A stretch of 64,000 nt of DNA from Polaromonas sp. (GCF_029945685.1 NZ_JAQSDA010000020.1:550044-614043), one strand, 5' to 3'. Counted from the first letter of the stretch, positions 24,759 through 34,343 are shown. Notes: generated from the sequence alone by a model not told the origin. Program-made: numbers and translations.

Positions 24759-25418
24759 ATGGAACAACAACCCCAAGGGAATTCGTTCGTCCGCCTGAGC
24801 AACATCAACGTCGCAAGCCACGTTGAACGCAAAGGCAACTTCTGCTACCTGTCCTGGCCCTTCGCCGTATCCGAACTCCGCAAGGCTGACCCGCTGGCTT
24901 GCTGGGAAGTCATCCGGTTCAACGGCCTGCCTTACCTGGCAACCGAGACCGGGTTCTACGTCGAGGTAGCTGTGACTGTTGAAGGCGTGACATTGAGCCA
25001 GGTACATCCCGTGCTCGATGCCCGGAACAAGCCCATTCAGAACCCGACCGCGTTTGACATCAACACGTCAATTCAACGGTGCCTGGTCAAAAGTATTGCA
25101 CTGCATGGGCTAGGTTTGAGCGTCTATGCAGGCGAAGACTTGGCGAACCTGGAAACAGCCCCAGCACCTACCGCAGCCGTGAAGGAAAAACCAGCCTCAC
25201 GCCAGGCAGCAAAGGCTCCGGCTACGCCTACCCCACTCCGACAAGTCCCGGCCACGATCGACGCAAAGCAACAGGCTCGCATCCGGGAACTGATTGCAGA
25301 AACCGATGCCGACCTAGCTCGTCTGCTGGACTACTTCTCGGTGGAAAACCTCGGTCAGATCCAGGCGAACCAGTACGACCGGGTGATCCGAAGCCTTGAA
25401 CACAAGAGGGCAGCATGA
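24759..25418 (+). CDS. Sak-like single-strand annealing protein (DUF1071)
   Basis: A 219-residue protein. Residues 25-130 match the DUF1071/Sak family (Rad52-like annealing proteins): FCYLSWPFAVSELRKADP, YVEVAVTVEG and the signature FDINTSIQRCLVKSIALHGLGLSVYAGEDL. After an Ala/Pro-rich linker (135-175) is a C-terminal helical part (IDAKQQARIRELIAETDADLARLLDYF) like that of other phage recombinases that bind the exonuclease or SSB. The YqaJ exonuclease gene overlaps the stop by 4 bases (ATGA), so the two form a classic two-component recombination pair. Confidence 0.85.
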   Translation: MEQQPQGNSFVRLSNINVASHVERKGNFCYLSWPFAVSELRKADPLACWEVIRFNGLPYLATETGFYVEVAVTVEGVTLSQVHPVLDARNKPIQNPTAFDINTSIQRCLVKSIALHGLGLSVYAGEDLANLETAPAPTAAVKEKPASRQAAKAPATPTPLRQVPATIDAKQQARIRELIAETDADLARLLDYFSVENLGQIQANQYDRVIRSLEHKRAA

Positions 25419-26239
25419 CCCGGATCGTCAGACTGATTCAAGGTACTGAGGAATGGCACCAGCACAGAGCTTTGTATCGGAATGCATCTGAAGCTGCGGC
25501 CATGCTTGGGCTGTCTCCCTGGATGTCTCAATACCAGCTTTGGGAGGTCAAGACCCACCGAAGGCGTCAGGAAGTCACATACCCGATGCAGCGCGGCATT
25601 GAGCTTGAGCCTGCAGCAAGAGCGGCTTACGAGACCCACACCGGAATCATCATGCAACCGGTGGTCATGGTGGACGGCGAGTATTCAGCCAGCCTGGACG
25701 GACTGTCACTGCCCGGTGACACGATTCTCGAAGTGAAGTGCCCTATGAAAGGCACGGACAGCGAGACGTGGAAGCTGGCAGAGGCTGGCCAGGTTGAACG
25801 CCACTACCAACTGCAAATACAACAGCAGCTCATGGTCAGCGGAGCCAAGCGTTGCCACTTCTGGGTATTCAACGGAAAGTCAGGGCGAATGGTGGAAGTG
25901 CTGCCAGACCTTACAGACTGGGGAGTCCTTGAGACTGGCTGGGACGCCTTCATGAAGTTCGTCGTCACCGACACCCCACCACCACTGACGCCACTGGACA
26001 CGGTTTACCGGGATGATGACGCCTGGAGGTCGGCGGCTGAGGTCTACATTGCCCGGAAGACTGCTGCAGAGCTAGCACTGGCAAAGGCTGAAGAGGCCAA
26101 GACGGAACTTGTGGAATTGGCCCAGCACAGCAGTGAGCGAGGCTATGGCGTGTCTGTGTGTCGGTTCTGGAAGGGGCGGATGAACTCGAAAGAGGAGGTT
26201 CGGGTCACTTTGACCAAGCAGGAGGTACAGCCATGTTGA
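25415..26239 (+). CDS. YqaJ-type viral recombinase exonuclease
   Basis: A 274-residue PD-(D/E)XK nuclease like lambda exonuclease. It starts MTRIVRLIQGTEEWHQHRALYRNASEAAAMLG, typical of YqaJ, and carries SASLDGL (metal-binding Asp about 93) and ILEVKCP (E-x-K about 105-107), then a Gln-rich helix YQLQIQQQLMVSG. Such exonucleases process double-strand ends to single strands that the annealing protein loads onto. It is translationally coupled to the Sak-like gene. The C-terminal 80 residues are helical and specific to this element type. Confidence 0.9.
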   Translation: MTRIVRLIQGTEEWHQHRALYRNASEAAAMLGLSPWMSQYQLWEVKTHRRRQEVTYPMQRGIELEPAARAAYETHTGIIMQPVVMVDGEYSASLDGLSLPGDTILEVKCPMKGTDSETWKLAEAGQVERHYQLQIQQQLMVSGAKRCHFWVFNGKSGRMVEVLPDLTDWGVLETGWDAFMKFVVTDTPPPLTPLDTVYRDDDAWRSAAEVYIARKTAAELALAKAEEAKTELVELAQHSSERGYGVSVCRFWKGRMNSKEEVRVTLTKQEVQPC

Positions 26240-26343
26240 GCGTGCTGTTTTGGGTAATATTTACACCAGTCCTGCTGATTAGCGTGGCGATGGCTTGGCT
26301 GTGGCTGCTGTCAATGGTGTTCAGAGCCATTTTTCGGGGCTGA
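26233..26343 (+). CDS. 36-residue single-span membrane peptide
   Basis: A small frame overlapping the YqaJ stop by 7 bases: LSVLFWVIFTPVLLISVAMA, then WLWLLSMVFRAIFRG. Nearly the whole peptide is hydrophobic with a basic C-terminus, typical of a single membrane helix. GGAGG lies 6 bases before the ATG. It could be the last gene of the recombination unit or a chance frame. It has no recognisable family. Confidence 0.4.
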   Translation: MLSVLFWVIFTPVLLISVAMAWLWLLSMVFRAIFRG

Positions 26344-26412
26344 GTGACAGAGGAAGAGAATGGGGCCTTAGGGCATTTTTCTCTCGGTGAAAGGCACGAG
26401 GTCGCCATCTGG

Positions 26413-28302
26413 CTAGCTCACGACGGGTCCTGGCCAGATACGCAAAGCAGCAACCCAAAGTGAATTTCCTCGCTGAGTAATCTCGTCTTCACCCCAAACG
26501 CTTGCTGAGAGCAAGCTCCGATTTAAATGTAGGTTCGTGTGCGATAAAAATAAGTCCTTCTTCACTTCAAAACTATAGTTTTTTGCCGCTCGATTTGTTC
26601 CGTAGTGCAATAAGGTGAGGTTTCCGAAAGTAGGGATCAGTTGCTCACGCTTCGCAATTGCCGCTTGTTTAGCCGTTCGTGCATCGGTTGAAATAAACCC
26701 GGAATTAACGTCAACCACCTCTTGTGCCGAAGCTACTGACCCGTCTCCAAGCGGCCAATGCTCAGTCCAGCTTTGCGGCAGCATGTGGTCAATATCCAAA
26801 CTATCAAGCGATGGGGTGATAGGCTCCTCAGATCGCTCAGTTCGCAAGGCGTTCTCCAACTCCACTAGCACCGAACGCATTTTGGCCGTATCCAAGTGTC
26901 CTCCATACATGGGACTACCCACAAAATGGCGCAAAAATTCGTCGTCTCGTGGCCACCGTCCAGCATCCCCTGAAAACGCCTTTAGTGCTTCAGACAAGCT
27001 ACTAGACGTGAGGGGGCTACCCTTAAGATTTCGAAGTACCTGCAAAAATACCTTGTTATAGTTTTTGTTCGTCAACTTACAAATTGCACGTCTTATAAGG
27101 TATGAACCAAGGGTGTTGAACATCTCATTTTGTTCAGCTTCGGAGCCGCCAGACCGTGCAATTGCGAGTGCGAGTACATAAGTCGTACTAGCATCCCACT
27201 GTGCAAAACGCTTACCAAAATGGCCAATCGGGGCCTTCGGATTTCCGTCCAACAGGGCTTCATAGGAGTCGGCATATTCATCCAAGAGATGAAGTTGACC
27301 TTCTGCACTAATTCCCGTAGCTTTCACATATCGCTGATACTCAGCATAAATTCGTCCCTGGTCTACTTCATCCCGCAATTCCGCTTGCAATACAGTTTGA
27401 ACAAACCATTCGGTCCTGGGCCGATTCAGGCGACCCCTGCGTTCGTTGGACTTCCATCCCCTACTTTCATAGCGGCTCCAAAGCTCGGTATATAACGCAG
27501 CAGCATCAGATCCTTCCGCCTCAGCATTCAGAAAAACATAATTTCTAATCAAATCGGTGGCAGTGAGTTCAACCCCGTGCCCATTTAAAGTCTCAAAAAT
27601 TACTTGCGCATCATCCTTCGCATCGAGCGTAATTGCAATTATTACAAGATCGTCCAACACGGCAGACACCAACGCTTCAGATGCCTCGTTTGGCGGACTG
27701 TCAATAGTCTTCATCCAGGCAGTCATCTGCTCTGCGAAATACCAAATAGCTGCGAGTGCTGGCGGGTGATTGATTCCAACTTTTTTCAGTGTCGCTTGCT
27801 GAGTGAAATGCTCAGGAAAATCACGTCGCAGATCGTCAAACGACGTAGATACGATGGCACGCTCATAGGCCCCCCGGTCATAAAACGTTGGCCAAACCTT
27901 AAAAGGCTCAACAGATTTATCGCGCATGTTTCGCAAGTCAGAGTTCTGCAGGCATGTTTCAACTGCCGGAAGGAGCTCAACGCAATCGGTATTACGCAAA
28001 ACGATGGTGAGCGCAGCTAGAGCGAATTGAAGCGTTGTAATCCGTTGTTGTCCATCAATAATGTGAACTTTTTCAACGCCCAGTATCTTCTTGCGCTCTT
28101 GCGGCTCCAAGACTATTGCGCCCATAAAGTGAGGCGTCGGTGGCAAATCAGCCAATCGTGCTTCTGCTTTCTGCTGGATGTCCAACCACAGGCGAGACCA
28201 TTGATCCTGTTTACTCCAAACGTAAGCACGCTGGTAAAACGGAACGCAATACTGGCGCTCAGGTTTAAAGAGTTGATGAACCGAAGTGCGGTCAGAATCC
28301 AT
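26413..28302 (-). CDS. GmrSD-like DUF262/DUF1524 (HNH) protein
   Basis: A 629-residue fusion of the two domains of type IV GmrS/GmrD-style restriction. The N-terminal DUF262 has YCVPFYQRAYVW (18-29) and the nucleotide-binding DGQQR (83-87), which is followed by ITTLQ. The C-terminal DUF1524 has an HNH-type DIDHMLPQSW (503-512) and GNLTLLHYGTNRAAKN (560-575). GmrSD enzymes cleave glucosylated or otherwise modified phage DNA with NTP help. It is the last of four same-strand genes; its start is 41 bases after the GIY-YIG gene, so it probably belongs to that operon. A+T content is higher than in the flanks. Confidence 0.9.
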   Translation of the reverse strand: MDSDRTSVHQLFKPERQYCVPFYQRAYVWSKQDQWSRLWLDIQQKAEARLADLPPTPHFMGAIVLEPQERKKILGVEKVHIIDGQQRITTLQFALAALTIVLRNTDCVELLPAVETCLQNSDLRNMRDKSVEPFKVWPTFYDRGAYERAIVSTSFDDLRRDFPEHFTQQATLKKVGINHPPALAAIWYFAEQMTAWMKTIDSPPNEASEALVSAVLDDLVIIAITLDAKDDAQVIFETLNGHGVELTATDLIRNYVFLNAEAEGSDAAALYTELWSRYESRGWKSNERRGRLNRPRTEWFVQTVLQAELRDEVDQGRIYAEYQRYVKATGISAEGQLHLLDEYADSYEALLDGNPKAPIGHFGKRFAQWDASTTYVLALAIARSGGSEAEQNEMFNTLGSYLIRRAICKLTNKNYNKVFLQVLRNLKGSPLTSSSLSEALKAFSGDAGRWPRDDEFLRHFVGSPMYGGHLDTAKMRSVLVELENALRTERSEEPITPSLDSLDIDHMLPQSWTEHWPLGDGSVASAQEVVDVNSGFISTDARTAKQAAIAKREQLIPTFGNLTLLHYGTNRAAKNYSFEVKKDLFLSHTNLHLNRSLLSASVWGEDEITQRGNSLWVAALRIWPGPVVS

Positions 28303-28343
28303 AATGTCCTTCTTTTTATTGAATGTTGATCGATGCGGCTAGA

Positions 28344-29501
28344 TCAATCTTTCAGAACTACCTGCTCAAGGTCACCGTCATAGTGGTAATGAATAATTTC
28401 GCCATTTATAAGTAGCTGAATCGCCAGTTCAATGCTGGCAATAGGAGCGATGAACCACTCTCTTGGAACATGAAGCTTGCCTTGTCCATCTGTGACCTTC
28501 AGTTCCAGGCAGTGCTTTCCAAAGAATGTGTGAAGCAGGTTCTCAAATTTCTGTGGATTGAGGTTGTAGCACTGGAACGCTGAGACAATTTTTACCGGCG
28601 CCATCAAGTAGGTTGGCTCCTTGGCTGCATTCTTAATACGGTCTTCAACTGAAGTCGTGGCAAAGCCAATCTTGAAGAGGTTGGCGATCTTCTTGACCTC
28701 GGGCAATTCGCTTCTGGACTTCAGGACATAAACATAGCCGGTGGACTGGTCATCCGACTTGATGAGTTCCAGCTCCTCCAATGCCTTGTCGTGGCCGTCA
28801 AGGATACGCCGACCAGATGGGTCCTTGTAGAGTTCTGTCGCAAGGGAGCGAAGCAACATGTTGGACTCAGTGCCATTGTCAAAGATGACTCTGAGCCTGG
28901 CATTTACCTTCTTGTTCTTTACTTCCTTCTCGCCCACTTCTGCCACATAACAAACCACTCCATGCAGTACGAAGAAGTGACCTGGTTTGATCTGCTGTTC
29001 ACCCGTAAAAGCCCTCATTTCCCGCATGCCAGCACTAAGCTCTGCGTGACAAGTGACAAATAGCGGCTCAAATTTTTCAAAGTCCTCACACGGCTTGCGA
29101 GAAGCAATTTTGTCAGGCATTTTCATGGTGGATGGAACGTGGCGAAGCTTAAAGATGCTCTCTTCACCTTCGTCCAGTAGCCCTAGGTCGTCGTCCCCAT
29201 AAATATCATCAACAGTCTCAACAAATTTCCCCAAAAGTTGATGGGTGTCAATGGCTCTCAGTGAATCAGATTTGAGCTTACTTGAACGAATGCCAGCTAG
29301 ACGACTATTGAGCTTGAACTCATGCATGTCTGAATGATTGGGCTGAGGCTCACGTCCATTTTTGACAAAGAATTCCTCAATCTCCTTAAATGACGAAACA
29401 AGACGATGGTCTGCCGTCATGGCACCAGTTGATATCGGCTTAACCTTAAGCAATTCAAGGTCGTCGTCAGCCACCAGCTTGAGAAGGTCTTCCTTCTTCA
29501 T
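28344..29501 (-). CDS. T5orf172/GIY-YIG nuclease-domain protein
   Basis: A 385-residue protein with a C-terminal T5orf172 (MUG113-like GIY-YIG) nuclease fold: TGYVYVLKSRS (254-264), LFKIGFATTSVEDRIKNA (275-292, with the conserved Arg), a Glu/His helix FENLLHTFFG (319-328) and PREWF (346-350). The N-terminal 240 residues include a helical region and a beta-rich segment (GHFFVLHGVVCYVAEVG), perhaps DNA- or partner-binding. The start overlaps the helicase stop by 4 bases (ATGA), indicating co-translation. It is the likely nuclease of the methyltransferase-helicase system. Confidence 0.8.
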   Translation of the reverse strand: MKKEDLLKLVADDDLELLKVKPISTGAMTADHRLVSSFKEIEEFFVKNGREPQPNHSDMHEFKLNSRLAGIRSSKLKSDSLRAIDTHQLLGKFVETVDDIYGDDDLGLLDEGEESIFKLRHVPSTMKMPDKIASRKPCEDFEKFEPLFVTCHAELSAGMREMRAFTGEQQIKPGHFFVLHGVVCYVAEVGEKEVKNKKVNARLRVIFDNGTESNMLLRSLATELYKDPSGRRILDGHDKALEELELIKSDDQSTGYVYVLKSRSELPEVKKIANLFKIGFATTSVEDRIKNAAKEPTYLMAPVKIVSAFQCYNLNPQKFENLLHTFFGKHCLELKVTDGQGKLHVPREWFIAPIASIELAIQLLINGEIIHYHYDGDLEQVVLKD

Positions 29502-31417
29502 ACGCCTTGCTGTCTCCGTTGATTTCGAATGTAGATAAGTGCCTCACCCATACGGACTTCAAGGGCATCGGTAGACTGTGGGTTAGGTGCTCTTCCATTG
29601 ATGCGCGTGAACTCCTTCACCTTTGGCCATAGGAGCAATGCCTCCTCCGGTGTCATAACGATACGGGTTGCTTCAATGGCTTCCTGAATGGTCTTCAACA
29701 CACTTGCTGTGACAGATTTGGATAAGATTTCAAAAGCCGACTGGAACGGGTTCACCTTGTCAATGAGGTCAATATGCAAGTCGTCTATGTTCACAAACTT
29801 ACCAGCCATTTTGATGAATCTGCGATCACCGTCCTCCTTAAATTCTCCACTTTTCAAAACAGAGTCGGCAACGATGTGCTGGCGTACTGTCTCAACTTCG
29901 TCGTCCGTCAAATCTGGATAGCGAAGCTTGATGATTTTGGGGATGAGAATTTTGTTGATGACTTCAGGATCAACATTTCCAGGTATTGCCTTGAGCATGG
30001 TGTCATCTTGAAGAATGACTGCCTTCATATCGTTTAGGTCTGACTCAATGATATCTTTGAGCTTCTTTGTGGATGGCTCCTTGAAACCACCGATCTTTAC
30101 TTCGCCTGGTCCTGCCTTGTCGTCATCATTCAGTTTGGTTTTGAACTTGAAGTTCGGCGCAAGAACCTGCTCCATCAGAAGTGAACAAGTAATGGCCTTC
30201 AACATATTGTTTACGGCAACCTTCACAAGATCGTCATGTGCATCAGGCTGCGCAATCAGGTTCGTGAATTGAGCGTGGGACTTATTGGGACTGTCCCGCG
30301 TGCAACGGCCAATGATCTGGATAATTTCCGTCAAAGAGCCTCTGTAGCCGACAGTCAACGCATGTTCACAGAATGACCAGTCAAAGCCCTCTTTCGCCAT
30401 TCCTAAGGCAATGATGAGATCAAGCTCTTCTGGCGTTTTTATTGTCCTCAGAAAATTGACTATTTTGTCTCTGGCTCTAGGTTCATCGTGAACCAAATCG
30501 GCAACACGGATAATTTTTCCGTCAGTGTGCCTCTTGACTGTGATGACCCCAGTTGCAGGGTCTTGGCTTTGCACGACACCAATGATGTCTAAGATCTCGT
30601 CAACTTCTCGGTACTTGTCCTGGGTAGATTCACCCGACCGAACATGTGGAATGTGAAGGATTGTTTTCTTGTCTGTATCCAGTACTTCACCAATCGCACT
30701 GAGATAACGTCTCTGGTAGAAGTGATAGCCAATACCCAATGACTTCATATAGGTGTAGCCGTTCAACTGCTCGTAGTAGTTGTAAGTCACCTTAGTGAAC
30801 TTGGCCTCATCCTCAGGCAACAGCACGGGGACACTGTCACCACGGAAGTAGCTTCCAGTCATCGCAACAATATGCACCTTTGACTTCTGCATGACAGTGC
30901 GCAGCAGGAAGCCAAGCTTGCTGTCAGCATCTGCTGAGACATGGTGGAACTCGTCAATTGCGAGAACACAACCGTCCAATGCTTCCTCTTCAATGGCTTC
31001 GAATGCGAAGCGAAGAGTTGCATGTGTGCAAATCAGAATGTCGCTGTCGTCCTTCAAGAAATTCTTGAATGCCGTAACTTTGCTTTGATCTCCACCTGGT
31101 GTGCAAAGATTGTTCTCAGGCTTCACCACCCAGTCTGTAAAGAACCCATGCTCTGACAGCGGTGTGGAGGCAAATGACGATCCGATAGACCGCTCAGGAA
31201 CAGCAATGATTGCCTTCTTGATTCCTTGGTAATGAATCTTATCCAAGGCGAGGAACATCAATGCACGACTTTTACCTGAAGCAGGTGGAGCTTTCAGTAA
31301 AAGATACTGCTGATTCCTGGCTTCATAAGCCCGAGCCTGCATCTCCCGCATACCCATGTCGTTGAGCTTCGTGCTCTCACCAGTCTGATGGTAGGTGACT
31401 TCGACTAAATTAGGCAT
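29498..31417 (-). CDS. DEAD/DEAH-box (SF2) helicase of a restriction-like operon
   Basis: A 639-residue superfamily 2 helicase: Walker A LLLKAPPASGKSRAL (39-53), Walker B LAIDEFHHV (about 150), motif III VAMTGSYFRGD, and a second RecA domain with LDLIIALGMAKEGFDW and the Arg-finger motif LTEIIQIIGRCTRDS. A long C-terminal helical region (about 430-639) has no recognised domain. It begins 1 base after the methyltransferase stop and overlaps the GIY-YIG gene, so the three are one unit. By comparison with type I, ISP and type III enzymes it may translocate DNA to drive cutting. Confidence 0.88.
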   Translation of the reverse strand: MPNLVEVTYHQTGESTKLNDMGMREMQARAYEARNQQYLLLKAPPASGKSRALMFLALDKIHYQGIKKAIIAVPERSIGSSFASTPLSEHGFFTDWVVKPENNLCTPGGDQSKVTAFKNFLKDDSDILICTHATLRFAFEAIEEEALDGCVLAIDEFHHVSADADSKLGFLLRTVMQKSKVHIVAMTGSYFRGDSVPVLLPEDEAKFTKVTYNYYEQLNGYTYMKSLGIGYHFYQRRYLSAIGEVLDTDKKTILHIPHVRSGESTQDKYREVDEILDIIGVVQSQDPATGVITVKRHTDGKIIRVADLVHDEPRARDKIVNFLRTIKTPEELDLIIALGMAKEGFDWSFCEHALTVGYRGSLTEIIQIIGRCTRDSPNKSHAQFTNLIAQPDAHDDLVKVAVNNMLKAITCSLLMEQVLAPNFKFKTKLNDDDKAGPGEVKIGGFKEPSTKKLKDIIESDLNDMKAVILQDDTMLKAIPGNVDPEVINKILIPKIIKLRYPDLTDDEVETVRQHIVADSVLKSGEFKEDGDRRFIKMAGKFVNIDDLHIDLIDKVNPFQSAFEILSKSVTASVLKTIQEAIEATRIVMTPEEALLLWPKVKEFTRINGRAPNPQSTDALEVRMGEALIYIRNQRRQQGV

Positions 31418-31418
31418 C

Positions 31419-34046
31419 TCAGCTCATTTCCAAATATTGATTAAAAATATAGCTCAGACGCTCTTCATCATCTGCAAAACCTGAGATTCGGAAGCATTGC
31501 TCCACTGCTATATCAAGCTCATGGTGACTTTTTCGAAGGTCATCAGGCATGTCTTCAACATCGTAAAGATCAGAAAGACTTTTCTCGGAGTAAGCCTCCC
31601 TTATTGAAAGCATTTGCAAAACTTTGGTGCGTACCGCAGCCTTAAAAGATTCTTTTGGACTCGGAAACGGATAGTTGTTGTACACGATATCCTTGGAGTA
31701 TCGAAAGTCCTGCTTTATACGACCACAAACAGCATCCACCCATACCATATGCATTCTTGACATCAATACACCATATAAAAATAAGTCATGACTTGCAATA
31801 ATGAGGCAGCTATTTCCAGCGACATATTTTGGAGTGAATAGACCCATAGGTATATATTCACGTTGCGATGATGAATGGCAGGGAATCAGTATGAAGTTCT
31901 GACCTTTGGGTTGTGTGATCTGCGCAAAAAGGTGAGGTATAGCGGCTAGTTGAGGCCGCGACGACGCTTCACGAATCTTTTTCAGCTCAATTACTCTCTT
32001 TGCAATCACGGCAACATCCATATAGCTCTTGCGATCCACATCCTCCAACCAGATACACCAACGATCCGATCCATTCAAATATTCCTTCGCTGAAAGGAAG
32101 GGCTTTATCCATCGCTCGGCCCTACTGTCGCTTTGAACGACTTCTATTTTTTGCTCTGTGGTCAGCAACAACTTTCCGCCATCCGCGGGCATGTTCCCGA
32201 AGTTCATCTCAGGATAGCCAGCAATCTGCTTCGAACGCGAATGCACATACACCGTTCTTGCATCAGCCAAGTATGGATTTATCTGCTTCGCCTCTTTCGC
32301 ATAGCTGTTCCTGTAGATAATTTTTTTACCGGGTCCGACAGCCTTCACCCCGATAATAATTACGACGACTTTTGCATTCTTCTTGGCACTGTTGGACCAT
32401 ACAAAGCTAGTGTGGGCAAAGAAAATTTCTAGATTTTTTTCTAGCACAAGTGGCCATCCAAGAGCAACTTGCTCACCTTGACAAATTGAGTTGGTCGACA
32501 CAAAGGCAAAGGCCGATGAAGTTCCGGATATGTAGGCTGCAGCTTTAACAAACCACGCAAAAATGTAGTCAACACTTTTATAGTCTTCACCAAATACATG
32601 AATAAGATCTGCCGTCTGTTCCTCACTCTGCCTTCTAGACCCTAGATACGGCGGATTTCCCAGAACATAAATTTCCTCATCTTGTGAAATGGGACAGATT
32701 TGCTTCCAATCGGCGCGAGTCGCGTTGGCACAAACAATCTTTCCGCTCGGTTTCAACGGTAATGTCGGTGTGTTTTTCCCGAATTTTTTCATGAACACCA
32801 TGTTCATTTGGTGCTCAGCCAACCACAATGAAAGCATTGCGATTTCATGTGCAAAGTCATCCAGTTCAATGCCAAAGAACTGACTTAGCTGGATTCCCGT
32901 CAATCCGAAATCAAGTTGATGATTTAGTTCACTTAATCGATTGAAAATATCCATTTCAAGTCTGCGAAGTTCCTTATAGGCAATGATCAAGAAGTTTCCT
33001 GATCCGCACGCTGGATCAAAAACTTTTATTCTTGAAATCCGCCGTTGCAAATCCTGCAATCGTTTTTCGCTATCCCTATTTTTCTGGAGTTCCTCGTAAA
33101 GACCATTAAGAAAAAGAGGCTCGATAACCTTCATGATGTTAGCTACTGAGGTGTAGTGCATCCCCATGCTCCCGCGCTGTTCAACGTCAACAACTGCTTG
33201 AAACATCGAACCAAAAATATCTGGATTTATTTCAGACCAGTTCAGATCAAGACCGCATTTGATTAAAAGGTCACGTGAGCGTTTATCAAATTTCGGGACC
33301 TCAATGTTCTGAGCAAACAATCCGCCATTTACATATGGAAAGTCTTTCATGTAAACGGGCGACTTGTCCCGTTTTTCTTGGTTCAAAACGGAGAAGAGGG
33401 TTTGAAGGTACTCAGTTAAGTCAGTTCCATCTGCTGATGTATGCGACTCAATGCTTTTGCTAAACAGCTTGGCCTTGAAGATTTCTGTGTCTTCAGCGAA
33501 ATAACAAAATAGCAATCTTGAGAGAAATACATTAAGCCTGTGCCGATCCTCAACTGTCTCAACCGGATTTCTATCAAGAATCAGGTCATAAAGCTTTGCC
33601 ATTTTTTCGGCTGCTTTGACATCAGCAGGACTGTCTTCCACCTGCTTTGATTTTTCCATTCCTGCCCACGGGAGGAAAAAGTCAAATTTGCTTCCGAGTT
33701 CAACGAATTCCATTTCCAGGTCTTCACCTGTCTTGGTGTCGTATGCACTTATTTTTTCGTAGTCAGTCGCAAGCAAGAACCTGGGCTTGTGCTTTTTGAC
33801 TCCATCAACCAGCTTCATCTGCTTGAGCAGTTCACTGGGTTTCTGACTGTTGGTGGCACTGAAGAAGACATGGCTCTTCCAAAGAACGGAGGTCTTGTCT
33901 TTGGAGAGGTTGTATTCGCCGGCCGCAAGCCTCGTGATGGAAGCTTTAGGCTTACCGTAGGCTGTCAAAAGATCGTAAATGAAATTGGACTGATCGCTGG
34001 TGAGTAGGACTTGGCGTACGTTTTGCTCAATTTGGGCAATGTTCAT
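31419..34046 (-). CDS. MmeI-like class I DNA methyltransferase
   Basis: An 875-residue adenine-type DNA methyltransferase with the general organisation of MmeI/type IIG and PglX-like enzymes. An N-terminal domain (1-130, including RFLLATDYEKISAYD and EFVELGSKFDFFLPWAG) leads to a helical region, then motif I FDPACGSGNFL (343-353), IELDD (393-397), catalytic motif IV NPPYLG (464-469), and a C-terminal target-recognition region. In MmeI the first domain is a nuclease (D-x9-E-x-K); here, by eye, D50 is present but the E-x-K position reads V-F-F, so the domain looks catalytically dead. It heads the operon with the helicase and GIY-YIG genes. Confidence 0.88.
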   Translation of the reverse strand: MNIAQIEQNVRQVLLTSDQSNFIYDLLTAYGKPKASITRLAAGEYNLSKDKTSVLWKSHVFFSATNSQKPSELLKQMKLVDGVKKHKPRFLLATDYEKISAYDTKTGEDLEMEFVELGSKFDFFLPWAGMEKSKQVEDSPADVKAAEKMAKLYDLILDRNPVETVEDRHRLNVFLSRLLFCYFAEDTEIFKAKLFSKSIESHTSADGTDLTEYLQTLFSVLNQEKRDKSPVYMKDFPYVNGGLFAQNIEVPKFDKRSRDLLIKCGLDLNWSEINPDIFGSMFQAVVDVEQRGSMGMHYTSVANIMKVIEPLFLNGLYEELQKNRDSEKRLQDLQRRISRIKVFDPACGSGNFLIIAYKELRRLEMDIFNRLSELNHQLDFGLTGIQLSQFFGIELDDFAHEIAMLSLWLAEHQMNMVFMKKFGKNTPTLPLKPSGKIVCANATRADWKQICPISQDEEIYVLGNPPYLGSRRQSEEQTADLIHVFGEDYKSVDYIFAWFVKAAAYISGTSSAFAFVSTNSICQGEQVALGWPLVLEKNLEIFFAHTSFVWSNSAKKNAKVVVIIIGVKAVGPGKKIIYRNSYAKEAKQINPYLADARTVYVHSRSKQIAGYPEMNFGNMPADGGKLLLTTEQKIEVVQSDSRAERWIKPFLSAKEYLNGSDRWCIWLEDVDRKSYMDVAVIAKRVIELKKIREASSRPQLAAIPHLFAQITQPKGQNFILIPCHSSSQREYIPMGLFTPKYVAGNSCLIIASHDLFLYGVLMSRMHMVWVDAVCGRIKQDFRYSKDIVYNNYPFPSPKESFKAAVRTKVLQMLSIREAYSEKSLSDLYDVEDMPDDLRKSHHELDIAVEQCFRISGFADDEERLSYIFNQYLEMS

Positions 34047-34121
34047 AGTTTTTATTGATCTAATTTTTGGTTTATGGGCAATGTTGCCTTCCCCATTCGT
34101 GATGATACAGACGCTTGATAC

Positions 34122-34343
34122 TCACGGCCAGACACCGTTCAACATCCTAGCCAACCTAGCCCCAGCCAAGCTCAGCCGTTGCTCAACAACCGGCGTACAG
34201 CGGTCAACGTACACCCCCTCAACCTTGCGGTCTGGATAAAAGCCTGGAGTAGCCACGATGCGGCAAAAGATCTCAAAGATCCCGGCGTCAGCGTTTAAGC
34301 CGGAGATCAATAGAACTCGTAGACACGCCTCCTCATTGAACAA
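34122..34343 (-). pseudogene. Possible S1/P1 nuclease C-terminal fragment
   Basis: A 73-residue open stretch with no ATG start (TTG first). Its end, VYVDRCTPVVEQRLSLAGARLARMLN, resembles the C-terminus of S1/P1-type nucleases, where '...PV.EQ.L..AG.RLA..LN' is usual. The upstream part of such a gene is missing; the beta-flower gene ends 10 bases away. It is probably a fragment left by an insertion or deletion, or else a chance frame. Confidence 0.4.

Noticed and set aside
31419-34046. BREX PglX or DISARM methyltransferase
   Set aside because: No PglZ, BrxC, BrxL, DrmA or DrmB-like genes are nearby, and the protein is shorter than typical PglX.
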